This document shows, piece after piece, positions 1 through 8,840 of a DNA stretch of 64,000 nt. The translations under genes and the position numbers were made by a program. Position 1 is the first letter of the stretch. Each line of letters starts with the position of its first letter. Source of the DNA: Citrobacter arsenatis (lineage in GTDB: Bacteria > Pseudomonadota > Gammaproteobacteria > Enterobacterales > Enterobacteriaceae); contig NZ_CP037864.1 in NCBI RefSeq assembly GCF_004353845.1, positions 2,542,001 to 2,606,000 on the forward strand, read 5' to 3'. Below the pieces are notes generated by a model. That model saw nothing but the letters and a program-made list of their open reading frames with translations, searched no databases and was not told the origin of the DNA.

Positions 1-21
1 TGCCCGGATAGAATGTGATTA

Positions 22-1965
22 TCAGGCAACGGAAGGCTCAGGTAATCTGAAGGATGAGACCAGCAACGCCAGTTGTTCCGCCTCTTCTTTCAGCGCCTGC
101 GTCCGCGCCGCGGCATCATCAATTAACGAGGCGTTTTGCTGAACGGTACTGTCCATTTCGGTGACCGCCAGCGTTATTTCGGAGACGCCCTTACGTTGTT
201 CTTCACCCGCAACGCGTATTTCCCCCATCAACTGGCGCACCTGACGCACATTGTTAACCAGTTCACCCAGACGTTCGCCGGCATTGTGAATTTGCTGACT
301 TCCGCTGCCAACATGAGAAACGGATTCATCAATCAGCGCTTTAATTTCCTGTGCAGCAGTAGCGCTGCGCTGGGCCAGCGTGCGCACTTCGGAGGCTACG
401 ACGGCAAACCCTCTGCCGGCATCACCAGCCCTGGCGGCTTCAACCGCGGCATTCAGGGCGAGAATATTGGTCTGGAACGCAATGCTGTCGATGACCGCGA
501 CAATTTCTACCATTCTGCCTGATGAAGCGCTAACGTTATCCATTGTAGAGATAACGCCCTGCATAACATCGCCGCAGCGGTTAGCGGTTTGCGCGGTGCT
601 ATCGGATAGCTCATCAGCCAGTTGAGTATTACTGGCATTTTGATGAACGGTCGCATTTAATTGTTCCATCGCCGCCGAACTCTCTTCCAGCGCAGCGGCC
701 TGCTGCGTCACGCGAGATGAAAGCTCCATATTACTGTCAGCGAGGCTAACGGCATTATTCGCCACTACTGCGCTGCTGCTTCTGACGGTGATTAAAATGG
801 CTGAGATTTTATCAACGAACAGGTTAAACGCCTCGGCGATAGCCGAAATCTCATCTTTACCGCGCACATCCAGACGACGGGTAAGATCGCCTTCGCCCTG
901 CGCAATGTCATCAAGCGCCTGACGGGTATCATCCAGACGTGAAATCAGTCGGCGAACCATCAGCCAGGATCCCACCAGCAACAGCGTCATTATCGGAATT
1001 AACACTTCCAGGACGTCCTGCATCATCACTTTAGCAAGGCCGACGATACGTGACTCAGGCGTTACAAGACCGACAACCCAACCGGTATCCGCCATCGGGA
1101 ACAGCATTACCCGTGATGCCGTATTCAGGACGTTGTCGTTTGCAAGCGTAATCGTCTTCACCCCATCCGCCGGGCGCAGAGATTTCAGCCCGTTTTCCAC
1201 CGGTATAAGCCACTGCGCACTTTGCGCCAGATCGTGAATGGTTTTATGTTTTGCCAGGTCGGCCTGCGGGAAATAGAGGATCTGCCCTTGTTTGTCCACG
1301 ACAAACGCGTAACCACCGGTGCTGTTTCCCTGCTGCTGCATGAAGGTAGCGACATTATCCAAGCGAATGTCGGTGGTGGCGACGCCGGCAAATTTGCCCG
1401 CCAGTTGATAAGGCACGCTGCATGTGACCATGTTGACGCCTGAACTGGCGTCCTGGTAGACATCAGACCATAAGCAGCTGTTTTGTGAATGGCCTTTGGC
1501 ATGCTGATACCAGCTTTCATTGTGGTAGCCGCTTGATCCTTCGACGTTATAGTCGTTGGAATACACCAGTTTTCCTTCAGCATCACGCGCCCAGAAAAAA
1601 CTTCTTTTCTCTACACCCGCGGTGAATGCATCAGGTTCTGGCCAGATGCCGCCGCCGGTAATAATTGAGTCTTTACCTTCTCCGATCAGATGCGGAACGA
1701 CGCTTTGGTAAAGAGATTCATCGTTGGGCAGCACTTCAGCCAACCGTGACAGGCTGACCGTCTCACCTTCAATTCGGGACAATACGGTACTCAATTGACG
1801 GGTTAAACCTTGCCCTGTTTCTTCGATCAGGGCGGTGTTGATTTCAACGACGCGCGGCTGACCGCGCCAGAGCATAATCACCACAATAACAAGGGTCGTG
1901 ACCGCAAGCAGCAGAATGCCGCCGATGGTTAAACGCGTCGAAATACGAGTAGGATACCAGGCCAT
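22..1965 (-). CDS. Methyl-accepting chemotaxis protein with a periplasmic Cache-type sensor
   Basis: A 647-residue transmembrane chemoreceptor that should pass a ligand signal to the CheA/CheW kinase complex. One membrane segment lies at about residues 13-33 and a second at about 318-337. Between them is a periplasmic sensor of roughly 280 residues whose size and aromatic motifs (FFWARD, YFPQ) fit a double-Cache domain. A HAMP region follows, then the long cytoplasmic coiled coil whose hairpin tip carries the highly conserved FQTNILALNAAVEAARAG block near residue 500. The C terminus lacks an NWETF-type pentapeptide, so it probably depends on other receptors for CheR/CheB docking. The ligand cannot be read from sequence. 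The gene appears monocistronic. Confidence 0.93.
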   Translation of the reverse strand: MAWYPTRISTRLTIGGILLLAVTTLVIVVIMLWRGQPRVVEINTALIEETGQGLTRQLSTVLSRIEGETVSLSRLAEVLPNDESLYQSVVPHLIGEGKDSIITGGGIWPEPDAFTAGVEKRSFFWARDAEGKLVYSNDYNVEGSSGYHNESWYQHAKGHSQNSCLWSDVYQDASSGVNMVTCSVPYQLAGKFAGVATTDIRLDNVATFMQQQGNSTGGYAFVVDKQGQILYFPQADLAKHKTIHDLAQSAQWLIPVENGLKSLRPADGVKTITLANDNVLNTASRVMLFPMADTGWVVGLVTPESRIVGLAKVMMQDVLEVLIPIMTLLLVGSWLMVRRLISRLDDTRQALDDIAQGEGDLTRRLDVRGKDEISAIAEAFNLFVDKISAILITVRSSSAVVANNAVSLADSNMELSSRVTQQAAALEESSAAMEQLNATVHQNASNTQLADELSDSTAQTANRCGDVMQGVISTMDNVSASSGRMVEIVAVIDSIAFQTNILALNAAVEAARAGDAGRGFAVVASEVRTLAQRSATAAQEIKALIDESVSHVGSGSQQIHNAGERLGELVNNVRQVRQLMGEIRVAGEEQRKGVSEITLAVTEMDSTVQQNASLIDDAAARTQALKEEAEQLALLVSSFRLPEPSVA

Positions 1966-2079
1966 ACAAACTCCTTCTGCAAAAGGCTAACTTTTATCCA
2001 GTATCGGCACGGGAGTTTATATCTTTATAAAGTTTTCTTAAGTATCACAAAACAAATAAGTGACGTTGTCACGAATAAC

Positions 2080-2105
2080 AAAACCCAGCACTTTGGCTGG
2101 GTTTT
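2080..2105 (-). terminator. Rho-independent terminator after the hdeB-like gene
   Basis: A perfect inverted repeat with 10-base arms (AAAACCCAGC / GCTGGGTTTT) and a 6-base loop lies 15 bases past the minus-strand hdeB-like stop. Read on the minus strand the stem ends in TTTTG. It is nearly symmetrical and could also act on plus-strand transcripts. Confidence 0.75.
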
Positions 2106-2120
2106 AATAACGGCTTAATC

Positions 2121-2450
2121 TTATTTGGATAATTCTTTTTTGATTTCGTCTTTTATTTTGCTTAATTCACTTTGCGGATGTTTTTTACAAAGTTCAACGG
2201 TCAGGGGAACTGCAGTAGTTACGGTTTCGTTATAGTCAACGTAGTCGCCACCTTTGAAGTCTTCGTCTTCATTGAGCACCCAGAAAGCCACTGGAGCCAT
2301 AGTTTGCGGGTTCAAATCAATAAACTCCTGGCAGCTCATGCCTTTCGGAGTCACTTCAGTTTTAGCGTTATCCGTTGCTGCACTGACGCTGACACTGGTT
2401 AACAGCGCTGCGACCAGAATACCTGCTGTAGAAAGGGAGAATTTATTCAT
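2121..2450 (-). CDS. hdeB: HdeB-type periplasmic acid-stress chaperone
   Basis: A 109-residue protein with an N-terminal signal peptide (hydrophobic core ILVAALLTSVSVSA, cleavage after an AxA-like site). The mature domain resembles HdeB: MSCQEFIDLNPQTMAPVAFW, a GGD turn, and a second cysteine in ELCKKH that would pair with the first in the family disulfide. HdeB-family proteins bind unfolded periplasmic proteins at low pH. The start is the ATG at 2448-2450, with GGAG about 8 bases upstream; the frame is open further upstream, but that part lacks a signal sequence and is rejected. No hdeA partner is adjacent, unlike the E. coli hdeAB operon. Confidence 0.85.
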   Translation of the reverse strand: MNKFSLSTAGILVAALLTSVSVSAATDNAKTEVTPKGMSCQEFIDLNPQTMAPVAFWVLNEDEDFKGGDYVDYNETVTTAVPLTVELCKKHPQSELSKIKDEIKKELSK

Positions 2451-2850
2451 TGTAGTACTCCATTTATAATATAAATAATATCTACACTTGCGCTTAAAAC
2501 CGTTTATGTAGTTCGCAAAAAATAATACCCCTACCGTCATAAGAATAAAGATTGCCGCCATTGATATGGCTGAAATTTATATTTCACATTACTGATTCTG
2601 ATGTCTGAGCCTAAAATGTGGCCACAATGTGATCGTTCCGACGAAATCAGCAGATTCATACCCCGCTCCCTCTGTCGTTGCACCAAAACTGAACTACGCT
2701 GCACAAATGTTGATCATTGGTTAACGAATATGGGCTTTGTTTTAACAAAAACAGCCAGTGTGCCGCTGTTATCGACCTGGCACGCGTCCTGCATTGTTAA
2801 TTTGCTAACAGTGAGCCGTAATCTGACAGACAACTAACAGCGAGAAGGTA
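2451..2850. promoter_or_regulatory. Divergent intergenic region between hdeB-like gene and RpiR regulator
   Basis: About 400 bases that must hold promoters for both flanking genes. The part next to hdeB is AT-rich. No clear operator, riboswitch or RNA gene was recognised. A GAGAAGG ribosome-binding site precedes the RpiR start. An open frame at 2601-2837 has no ribosome-binding site or recognisable protein and is treated as noise. Confidence 0.4.
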
Positions 2851-3717
2851 ATGACCGCAAAACCTGAGTTATTTACCCGCATAGAGCAGACCTTCAGCCA
2901 GTTGACGCCCAGCGAAAAGCGCGTGGCTGGGTGGCTGTTAGCCCATGCTGTACAGATCCCTTTTGAAACCGCGGATGGTATCGCCAAAGCGACCGGAACC
3001 AGCGGTATTACCGTTGGACGCTATCTGCGTAAACTGGGTTTTCGTAATCTGGAAGATGCAAAGGCCAGCCTGCGGGAACTACCCGTCGTCCCCTATCAGC
3101 CCTGGGGAATGAACGAGCGGCTGGACTCCTGGCACCAGCAACAAAGCCTGCCGGATCGCGTGCAGCAGTCGCTGTTACTGGAAATCGACGCCATTACCCA
3201 TGTTTATCAACTCGCACAAGGCGAAACGTTTTTACGCATTGCGCAGCAGCTGGCGCATGCGGAAGCCGTGTATGTTCTCGGGATCCAGTCCACCCGCGGG
3301 ATCGCCAACGCTTTTTTCAGCCACCTGGAATATCTGCGGCCTAAAGTGAGCTACTCTGAAGGGCTTTCCGGCAGTTGGGTGGAGTCGCTGAATTCAGGAT
3401 TCAGCCAGCCTTACGTGGTGATCACCGATATGCGCGCCTATTCCGCTATCTCGCGACAATATTGCCGCGTTGCTACAGAACGCTGTATTCCGCTGGCGCT
3501 AATCACCGATGTGTGGTGCCCGTGGGCCAGAGACTATTCTATTGATTTACTTCAGGTAAAAACCGACACCGGACATTTCTGGGATTCACTGGCTCCGGTG
3601 AGCTGTTTGTTCAACTTATTACTCTCTGCGGTGGTGGCCCAACTGGGTGACTCCCTCGCAGGACGCCTGCAAACCAATCGCCAGTTACAACAACAATTTG
3701 GTCAATTCGAACAATAA
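2851..3717 (+). CDS. MurR/RpiR-family transcriptional regulator
   Basis: A 288-residue regulator. Residues 1-75 form the RpiR helix-turn-helix (FSQLTPSEKRVAGWLLAH ... TSGITVGRYLRKLGF). Residues about 115-260 form a SIS (sugar isomerase) sensor domain, seen in the VYVLGIQSTRGIANAF and PYVVITDMRAYS stretches. The family senses sugar phosphates; MurR, for instance, responds to N-acetylmuramate 6-phosphate. It lies 14 bases upstream of ddpX on the same strand, so it is probably the first gene and the local regulator of the dipeptide cluster. That regulatory link is inferred from position. Effector unknown. Confidence 0.88.
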   Translation: MTAKPELFTRIEQTFSQLTPSEKRVAGWLLAHAVQIPFETADGIAKATGTSGITVGRYLRKLGFRNLEDAKASLRELPVVPYQPWGMNERLDSWHQQQSLPDRVQQSLLLEIDAITHVYQLAQGETFLRIAQQLAHAEAVYVLGIQSTRGIANAFFSHLEYLRPKVSYSEGLSGSWVESLNSGFSQPYVVITDMRAYSAISRQYCRVATERCIPLALITDVWCPWARDYSIDLLQVKTDTGHFWDSLAPVSCLFNLLLSAVVAQLGDSLAGRLQTNRQLQQQFGQFEQ

Positions 3718-3731
3718 ACAGGAAACGTGCT

Positions 3732-4319
3732 ATGTCAGAAACCCCAGAACTGGTCGATCTGTCGGTGATATTTCCGTCGCTGCATATTGATCTTAAATAC
3801 GCTACTGCCGACAACATTACCGGCGCGCCGATCTATCAGGAAGCGCGTTGCCTGTTGCACACCGAGGCGGTAACCGCGCTGGCGAAAAGCATCAGTATTG
3901 CGCAACTGGCGGGTCTGAAGCTTGTGGTGTACGACGCGTATCGCCCCCAGCAGGCGCAGGCGGTGTTGTGGAATGCGTGTCCGGATCCCCAGTACGTTGT
4001 CGATGTGGCGATAGGGTCCAATCACAGTCGCGGAACGGCCATTGACGTTACGTTAATGGACGAACGTGGCGTTCTCCTCGATATGGGGGCCGGTTTTGAT
4101 GAGATGCACGACCGTTCCCATGCCTGGCACCCTTCTGTTCCTCCGGCTGCGCAGCGCAATCGGCTGCTGCTCAATGCCATTATGTTCGGGGGTGGTTTTA
4201 TCGGTATTAACAGCGAGTGGTGGCATTTTGAATTACCTGATGCCGCCCGCTACCCGCTGCTTGACGACCAGATTGCCTGTTTCCCTGCTTCACCCATAAC
4301 AACACAACATTTACTTTAA
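3732..4319 (+). CDS. ddpX: D-alanyl-D-alanine dipeptidase (DdpX/PcgL type)
   Basis: A 195-residue zinc metallopeptidase of the VanX/DdpX family that hydrolyses D-Ala-D-Ala to two D-alanines. Key residues are visible: the zinc-binding SNHSRGTAIDV segment (SxHxxGxxxD) near residue 98, a second D in DEMHDRSHAWHP, and the EWWHFE catalytic Glu/His motif near residue 164. YDAYRPQQAQAV is also typical. No signal peptide is evident, which suits cytoplasmic action on dipeptides imported by the downstream ABC system; the Salmonella relative PcgL is described as periplasmic, so location is uncertain. The AGGAAA ribosome-binding site supports the start. Confidence 0.93.
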   Translation: MSETPELVDLSVIFPSLHIDLKYATADNITGAPIYQEARCLLHTEAVTALAKSISIAQLAGLKLVVYDAYRPQQAQAVLWNACPDPQYVVDVAIGSNHSRGTAIDVTLMDERGVLLDMGAGFDEMHDRSHAWHPSVPPAAQRNRLLLNAIMFGGGFIGINSEWWHFELPDAARYPLLDDQIACFPASPITTQHLL

Positions 4320-4334
4320 TTCTGGAGCCTGGTT

Positions 4335-5897
4335 ATGAAGACTACACCTGCGTTAAACGCGTTTTTTCGCCCCGCTCTGATAGCCGTTGCGCTGGCGTTT
4401 GCCCTGCCTGCCGCGCAGGCCGCCGTACCAAAAGATATGCTGGTGATTGGTAAAGCCGCCGATCCGCAGACGCTTGACCCCGCCGTGACCATTGATAACA
4501 ACGACTGGACGGTCACCTATCCCTCATACCAGCGGCTGGTGCAGTACAAAACCGATGGCGGTAAAGGATCCACGGAAGTTGAAGGTGACTTAGCCAGCGG
4601 CTGGAAAGCCTCGGACGATCAGAAAGAGTGGACGTTTACCCTGAAAAACGGTGCCAAATTCGCCGACGGAACGCCGGTGACGGCAGATGCGGTAAAGCAA
4701 TCTTTCGAACGTTTGCTCAAAATCGGCCAGGGTCCCGCAGAAGCGTTCCCGAAAGATCTGAAGGTTGAGGCCATCGATAATACCACGGTGAAGTTTACCC
4801 TCAGCCAGCCGTTTGCTCCGTTTTTGTATACGCTGGCAAATGACGGAGCTTCAATCATAAATCCGGCGATCTTAAAAGAGCATGCCGCAGACGATGCCCG
4901 CGGATTCCTGGCGCAGAACACGGCGGGTTCCGGGCCATTCATGCTCAAAAGCTGGCAAAAGGGACAACAGCTGGTGCTGGTGCCTAACCCGCATTATGCC
5001 GGTACTAAACCGACCTTTAAGCGTGTTTCGGTAAAAATCATCGGTGAAAGCGCCTCCCGCCGCCTGCAATTGTCGCGTGGCGATATCGACATTGCCGATG
5101 CGCTTCCTGTTGACCAGCTAGCCGCCTTAAAACAGGAAGGCAAAGTGAACGTAGCGGATTATCCCTCGTTGCGCGTGACCTATCTGTATCTCAACAACAG
5201 TAAGGCCCCGCTCAATCAGGTGGATTTACGCCGCGCCATCTCGTGGGCCACCGATTATAAAGGCATGGTAAACGGGATCCTCAGCGGCAACGGGAAGCAA
5301 ATGCGTGGACCGATCCCCGAAGGCATGTGGGGTTTTGACGACAAGGCCATGCAGTACAGCTTTGATGAAGCCAAAGCGAAAGCAGCATGGGACAAAGTTG
5401 CCAGCAAACCTGAAAGCCTGAGCTTCCTGTACTCCGATAATGATCCTAACTGGGAGCCTATCGCGCTCGCGACTCAGGCAAGCCTTGGCAAACTGGGTAT
5501 TAAGGTGAAGCTGGAAAAACTGGCTAACGCCACCATGCGTGACCGCGTGGGCAAAGGCGATTACGACATTGCTATTGGCAACTGGAGCCCGGACTTCGCT
5601 GACCCGTACATGTTCATGAACTACTGGTTTGAGTCAGATAAGAAAGGCTTGCCGGGTAACCGTTCGTTCTATGAAAACGGTGAGGTCGATAAGCTGCTGC
5701 GTAGCGCGCTGGCCACGACCGATCAGGTTGCCAGAACCAATGACTACCAACAGGCGCAAACCATCGTGATTGATGAAGCAGCCTACATCTATTTATTCCA
5801 GAAAAACTATCAGTTGGCGATGAACAAAGACGTCAAAGGATTTGTATTCAACCCCATGCTGGAACAGGTCTTCAATATCTCCACCATGAGTAAATAA
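4335..5897 (+). CDS. ddpA: Dipeptide ABC transporter periplasmic binding protein
   Basis: A 520-residue solute-binding protein of the oligopeptide/dipeptide family (SBP_bac_5). The signal peptide spans roughly residues 1-30, ending in ALPAAQA. The mature part has family marks such as DPQTLDPAV, WTFTLKNGAKFADGTPVTA and GSGPFMLKSW. It captures D-Ala-D-Ala or related dipeptides for the DdpBCDF importer; the substrate is inferred from linkage to ddpX. GGAG sits upstream of the ATG. A perfect GC-rich hairpin follows the stop, before ddpB. Confidence 0.92.
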   Translation: MKTTPALNAFFRPALIAVALAFALPAAQAAVPKDMLVIGKAADPQTLDPAVTIDNNDWTVTYPSYQRLVQYKTDGGKGSTEVEGDLASGWKASDDQKEWTFTLKNGAKFADGTPVTADAVKQSFERLLKIGQGPAEAFPKDLKVEAIDNTTVKFTLSQPFAPFLYTLANDGASIINPAILKEHAADDARGFLAQNTAGSGPFMLKSWQKGQQLVLVPNPHYAGTKPTFKRVSVKIIGESASRRLQLSRGDIDIADALPVDQLAALKQEGKVNVADYPSLRVTYLYLNNSKAPLNQVDLRRAISWATDYKGMVNGILSGNGKQMRGPIPEGMWGFDDKAMQYSFDEAKAKAAWDKVASKPESLSFLYSDNDPNWEPIALATQASLGKLGIKVKLEKLANATMRDRVGKGDYDIAIGNWSPDFADPYMFMNYWFESDKKGLPGNRSFYENGEVDKLLRSALATTDQVARTNDYQQAQTIVIDEAAYIYLFQKNYQLAMNKDVKGFVFNPMLEQVFNISTMSK

Positions 5898-5907
5898 GCC
5901 ACGTTGA

Positions 5908-5930
5908 TGCGGAGCCGCGCTGGCTCCGCA
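5908..5930 (+). repeat. Intercistronic hairpin between ddpA and ddpB
   Basis: Perfect inverted repeat with 9-base arms (TGCGGAGCC / GGCTCCGCA) around a 5-base GC-rich loop, 10 bases past the ddpA stop. There is no T-run, so it is unlikely to terminate transcription. Such hairpins often protect the upstream message and raise binding-protein levels over permeases; that role is inferred. Confidence 0.6.
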
Positions 5931-5941
5931 AGGGGAAGCTA

Positions 5942-6964
5942 ATGACGTTCTGGAGCATTTTACGCCAGCGATGCTGGGGACTTATTTTGGTGGTTATCGG
6001 TGTTTGCGTAATCACATTTATTATTTCGCACCTGATACCTGGCGACCCCGCGCGGCTGCTGGCGGGCGATCGCGCCAGCGATGAAATTGTTGAAAACATT
6101 CGCCAACAGCTGGGGCTGAACCAGCCGCTGTATGTGCAGTTTTTTCGCTATGTCAGCGACATTTTTCACGGCGATTTAGGCACCTCTATTCGCACCGGAC
6201 GTCCGGTGCTGGATGAGCTGCGCATCTTCTTCCCCGCCACCCTTGAGCTGGCTTTCTGTTCCTTGCTGCTGGCGCTGGTTATTGGGATCCCGTTAGGCAT
6301 TTTATCTGCGGTGTGGCGCAACCGTTGGCTTGATCACCTTGTTCGCCTGATGGCGATCACCGGTATCTCCACGCCTGCATTCTGGCTGGGGCTGGGGGTT
6401 ATCGTGCTGTTTTACGGTCATTTGCAAATTTTGCCCGGCGGTGGGCGGTTAGACGACTGGCTGGATCCGCCGACGCACGTCACCGGGTTCTATTTGATAG
6501 ATGCCCTGCTGGAAGGCAACGGTGAAGTCTTTTTCAATGCGCTTCAGCATCTGATCCTGCCATCGCTGACGCTGGCTTTTGTGCACTTAGGGATCGTTGC
6601 CCGTCAGATTCGCTCCGCCATGCTGGAACAATTGAGTGAAGATTACATTCGTACCGCTCGCGCCAGCGGGTTGCCGGGCTGGTACATCGTATTGTGTTAC
6701 GCGTTGCCTAATGCGCTCATCCCCTCGATAACCGTTCTCGGCCTGGCATTGGGCGATCTGCTCTACGGTGCCGTACTGACCGAAACGGTCTTCGCCTGGC
6801 CAGGCATGGGCGCCTGGGTGGTAACGTCGATTCAGGCGCTCGACTTCCCGGCGGTAATGGGATTTGCCGTGGTGGTCTCTTTCGCCTATGTGCTGGTTAA
6901 CCTGGTGGTCGATTTACTCTATTTATGGGTAGATCCACGAATTGGACGTGGAGGCGCGCAATGA
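5942..6964 (+). CDS. ddpB: Dipeptide ABC transporter permease, first subunit
   Basis: A 340-residue inner-membrane permease of the DppB/OppB type. It has the N-terminal signature ITFIISHLIPGDPARLL, the GLNQPLYVQFFRYV segment and about six membrane spans. The EAA coupling loop is visible as YIRTARASGLPGWYIV with the conserved glycine. It should pair with DdpC to form the channel. AGGGGAAG is placed correctly before the ATG. Its stop overlaps the ddpC start by four bases (ATGA). Confidence 0.92.
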   Translation: MTFWSILRQRCWGLILVVIGVCVITFIISHLIPGDPARLLAGDRASDEIVENIRQQLGLNQPLYVQFFRYVSDIFHGDLGTSIRTGRPVLDELRIFFPATLELAFCSLLLALVIGIPLGILSAVWRNRWLDHLVRLMAITGISTPAFWLGLGVIVLFYGHLQILPGGGRLDDWLDPPTHVTGFYLIDALLEGNGEVFFNALQHLILPSLTLAFVHLGIVARQIRSAMLEQLSEDYIRTARASGLPGWYIVLCYALPNALIPSITVLGLALGDLLYGAVLTETVFAWPGMGAWVVTSIQALDFPAVMGFAVVVSFAYVLVNLVVDLLYLWVDPRIGRGGAQ

Positions 6965-7857
6965 TGCTCACACAAGAAACGCCGACCGCGCCTCAGACAG
7001 CACGTCGCCGCACGGACTGGGCTAAACTTTTCTGGATGATGAAAAGCAGCCCACTGACGCTGGTTGGCGGGGTCATCATTGTACTGATACTGCTGCTGAT
7101 GGTGCTGTCGCCGTGGATAACCCCGCACGATCCTAACGCCATCAATTTGAGCGCTCGCCTGCTGCCCCCGTCAGCCGCTCACTGGTTTGGTACCGATGAA
7201 GTGGGTCGCGATCTGTTCAGCCGGGTTCTGGTAGGAAGCCAGCAGTCGGTCGTCGCAGGTCTGGTGGTGGTCGGCATTGCCGGAGGATTAGGTTCGCTGC
7301 TGGGGTGTCTGTCAGGTGTTATGGGCGGACGCGCCGATGCAATTATTATGCGGATAATGGACATCATGCTGTCTATTCCCTCTCTGGTGCTGACGATGGC
7401 GCTGGCCGCCGCGCTGGGTCCAAGCCTGTTCAACGCCATGCTGGCGATTGCCATCGTACGTATTCCGTTTTATGTGCGCCTCGCCCGTGGTCAGACGTTA
7501 GTGGTGCGTCAGTTTACCTATGTGCAGGCAGCGCGAACCTACGGGGCTTCTCGCTGGCATCTGATTAGCTGGCACATTTTGCGGAACTCCCTACCACCAC
7601 TCATTGTACAGGCGTCGCTGGATATCGGCAGTGCGATCCTGATGGCCGCCACGCTTGGGTTTATTGGTCTGGGCGCACAGCAGCCCAGCGCTGAATGGGG
7701 TGCGATGGTCGCAATTGGCCGCAATTACGTGCTTGATCAGTGGTGGTATTGCGCATTTCCTGGCGCTGCCATTCTGATTACCGCCGTGGGCTTTAATCTC
7801 TTTGGCGATGGTATTCGCGATCTGCTGGATCCGAAAGCCGGAGGAAAACAGTCATGA
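6961..7857 (+). CDS. ddpC: Dipeptide ABC transporter permease, second subunit
   Basis: A 298-residue DppC-type permease. It has one N-terminal span (LVGGVIIVLILLLMVLSPWI), the LLPPSAAHWFGTDEVGRDLFSR motif typical of the second permease, five further spans and an EAA loop reading YVQAARTYGASRWHLI. The start at 6961 overlaps the ddpB stop and suggests translational coupling. An in-frame ATG 36 bases upstream lies inside ddpB and is rejected because the overlap start matches the family N terminus. Confidence 0.92.
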   Translation: MMLTQETPTAPQTARRRTDWAKLFWMMKSSPLTLVGGVIIVLILLLMVLSPWITPHDPNAINLSARLLPPSAAHWFGTDEVGRDLFSRVLVGSQQSVVAGLVVVGIAGGLGSLLGCLSGVMGGRADAIIMRIMDIMLSIPSLVLTMALAAALGPSLFNAMLAIAIVRIPFYVRLARGQTLVVRQFTYVQAARTYGASRWHLISWHILRNSLPPLIVQASLDIGSAILMAATLGFIGLGAQQPSAEWGAMVAIGRNYVLDQWWYCAFPGAAILITAVGFNLFGDGIRDLLDPKAGGKQS

Positions 7858-8840
7858 CACAACCCGTGCTGGAAATTGAAGATTTACATCTGAGTTTCCC
7901 CGGCTATAAGGCTGACGTGCATGCGCTAAACCATGTATCGCTGCATATCAACCGCGGAGAAATCGTTGGCGTGGTGGGTGAGTCAGGTTCCGGCAAATCC
8001 GTAACAGCCATGCTCACCATGCGTCTGCTGCCGGAGGGAAGCTATCATGTTCACCAGGGGCGCGTTTCGCTGCTGGGGGAAGATGTGCTCAACGCCAGCG
8101 AGAAGCAAATGCGCCAATGGCGCGGCGCATGCGTCGCGATGATCTTTCAGGAACCCATGACGGCGCTGAATCCGACCCGGCGAATCGGTCAGCAAATGGT
8201 GGAGGTTATCCGCCATCACCAGACGTTAAGCCGTACGGATGCCCGTCAGAAAGCCATCGCTTTACTCGACGAGATGCAAATCCCGGACGCGCCGGAGGTG
8301 ATGAAACGTTTCCCGTTTGAGCTTTCCGGCGGGATGCGCCAGCGGGTAATGATTGCGCTGGCCTTTTCCTGCGAACCGCAGCTCATTATTGCCGATGAAC
8401 CGACCACCGCACTCGACGTCACGGTACAACTGCAGGTGCTACGTTTGCTGAAGTTAAAAGCGCGCGCCAGCGGTACAGCCGTGTTATTTATCAGCCATGA
8501 TATGGCGGTGGTTTCACAGTTATGCGATCGGTTATACGTCATGTATGCCGGGAGCGTGATTGAGAGTGGCCCGACGCAAACCGTTATTCAACACCCGACG
8601 CATCCCTATTCCATTGGTTTGCTGAAATGCGCGCCGGAACACGGCGAGCCACGCGGATTGCTGCCCGCCATTCCCGGTACCGTACCGAACTTAACCTGCT
8701 TACCGGCGGGATGTGCGTTTCGTGAGCGCTGCTTTGCCGCCGGCCCTCGTTGTGAAGAAACGCCTGCGTTAAGCAGTCAGGGAGGCGCGGATCAACAATC
8801 TGCCTGCTGGTATCCGCAACTGGAGACAACCCATGTCTGA
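7854..8840 (+). CDS. ddpD: Dipeptide ABC transporter ATPase, first subunit
   Basis: A 328-residue ATPase of the DppD/OppD type. The Walker A motif is GESGSGKS near residue 43, the signature is LSGGMRQR near 158, and Walker B is LIIADEPT. The switch histidine is in ISHD. The C-terminal extension has the oligopeptide-transporter cysteine cluster (LTCLPAGCAFRERCFAAGPRC), which in relatives binds an iron-sulfur cluster. It overlaps ddpC by four bases and ddpF by eight, so the set is one tightly coupled operon. Confidence 0.93.
   Translation: MTQPVLEIEDLHLSFPGYKADVHALNHVSLHINRGEIVGVVGESGSGKSVTAMLTMRLLPEGSYHVHQGRVSLLGEDVLNASEKQMRQWRGACVAMIFQEPMTALNPTRRIGQQMVEVIRHHQTLSRTDARQKAIALLDEMQIPDAPEVMKRFPFELSGGMRQRVMIALAFSCEPQLIIADEPTTALDVTVQLQVLRLLKLKARASGTAVLFISHDMAVVSQLCDRLYVMYAGSVIESGPTQTVIQHPTHPYSIGLLKCAPEHGEPRGLLPAIPGTVPNLTCLPAGCAFRERCFAAGPRCEETPALSSQGGADQQSACWYPQLETTHV

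Noticed and set aside
2601..2837. 78-codon plus-strand frame before the RpiR gene
   Set aside because: No ribosome-binding site, no recognisable protein features; lies in a promoter region.
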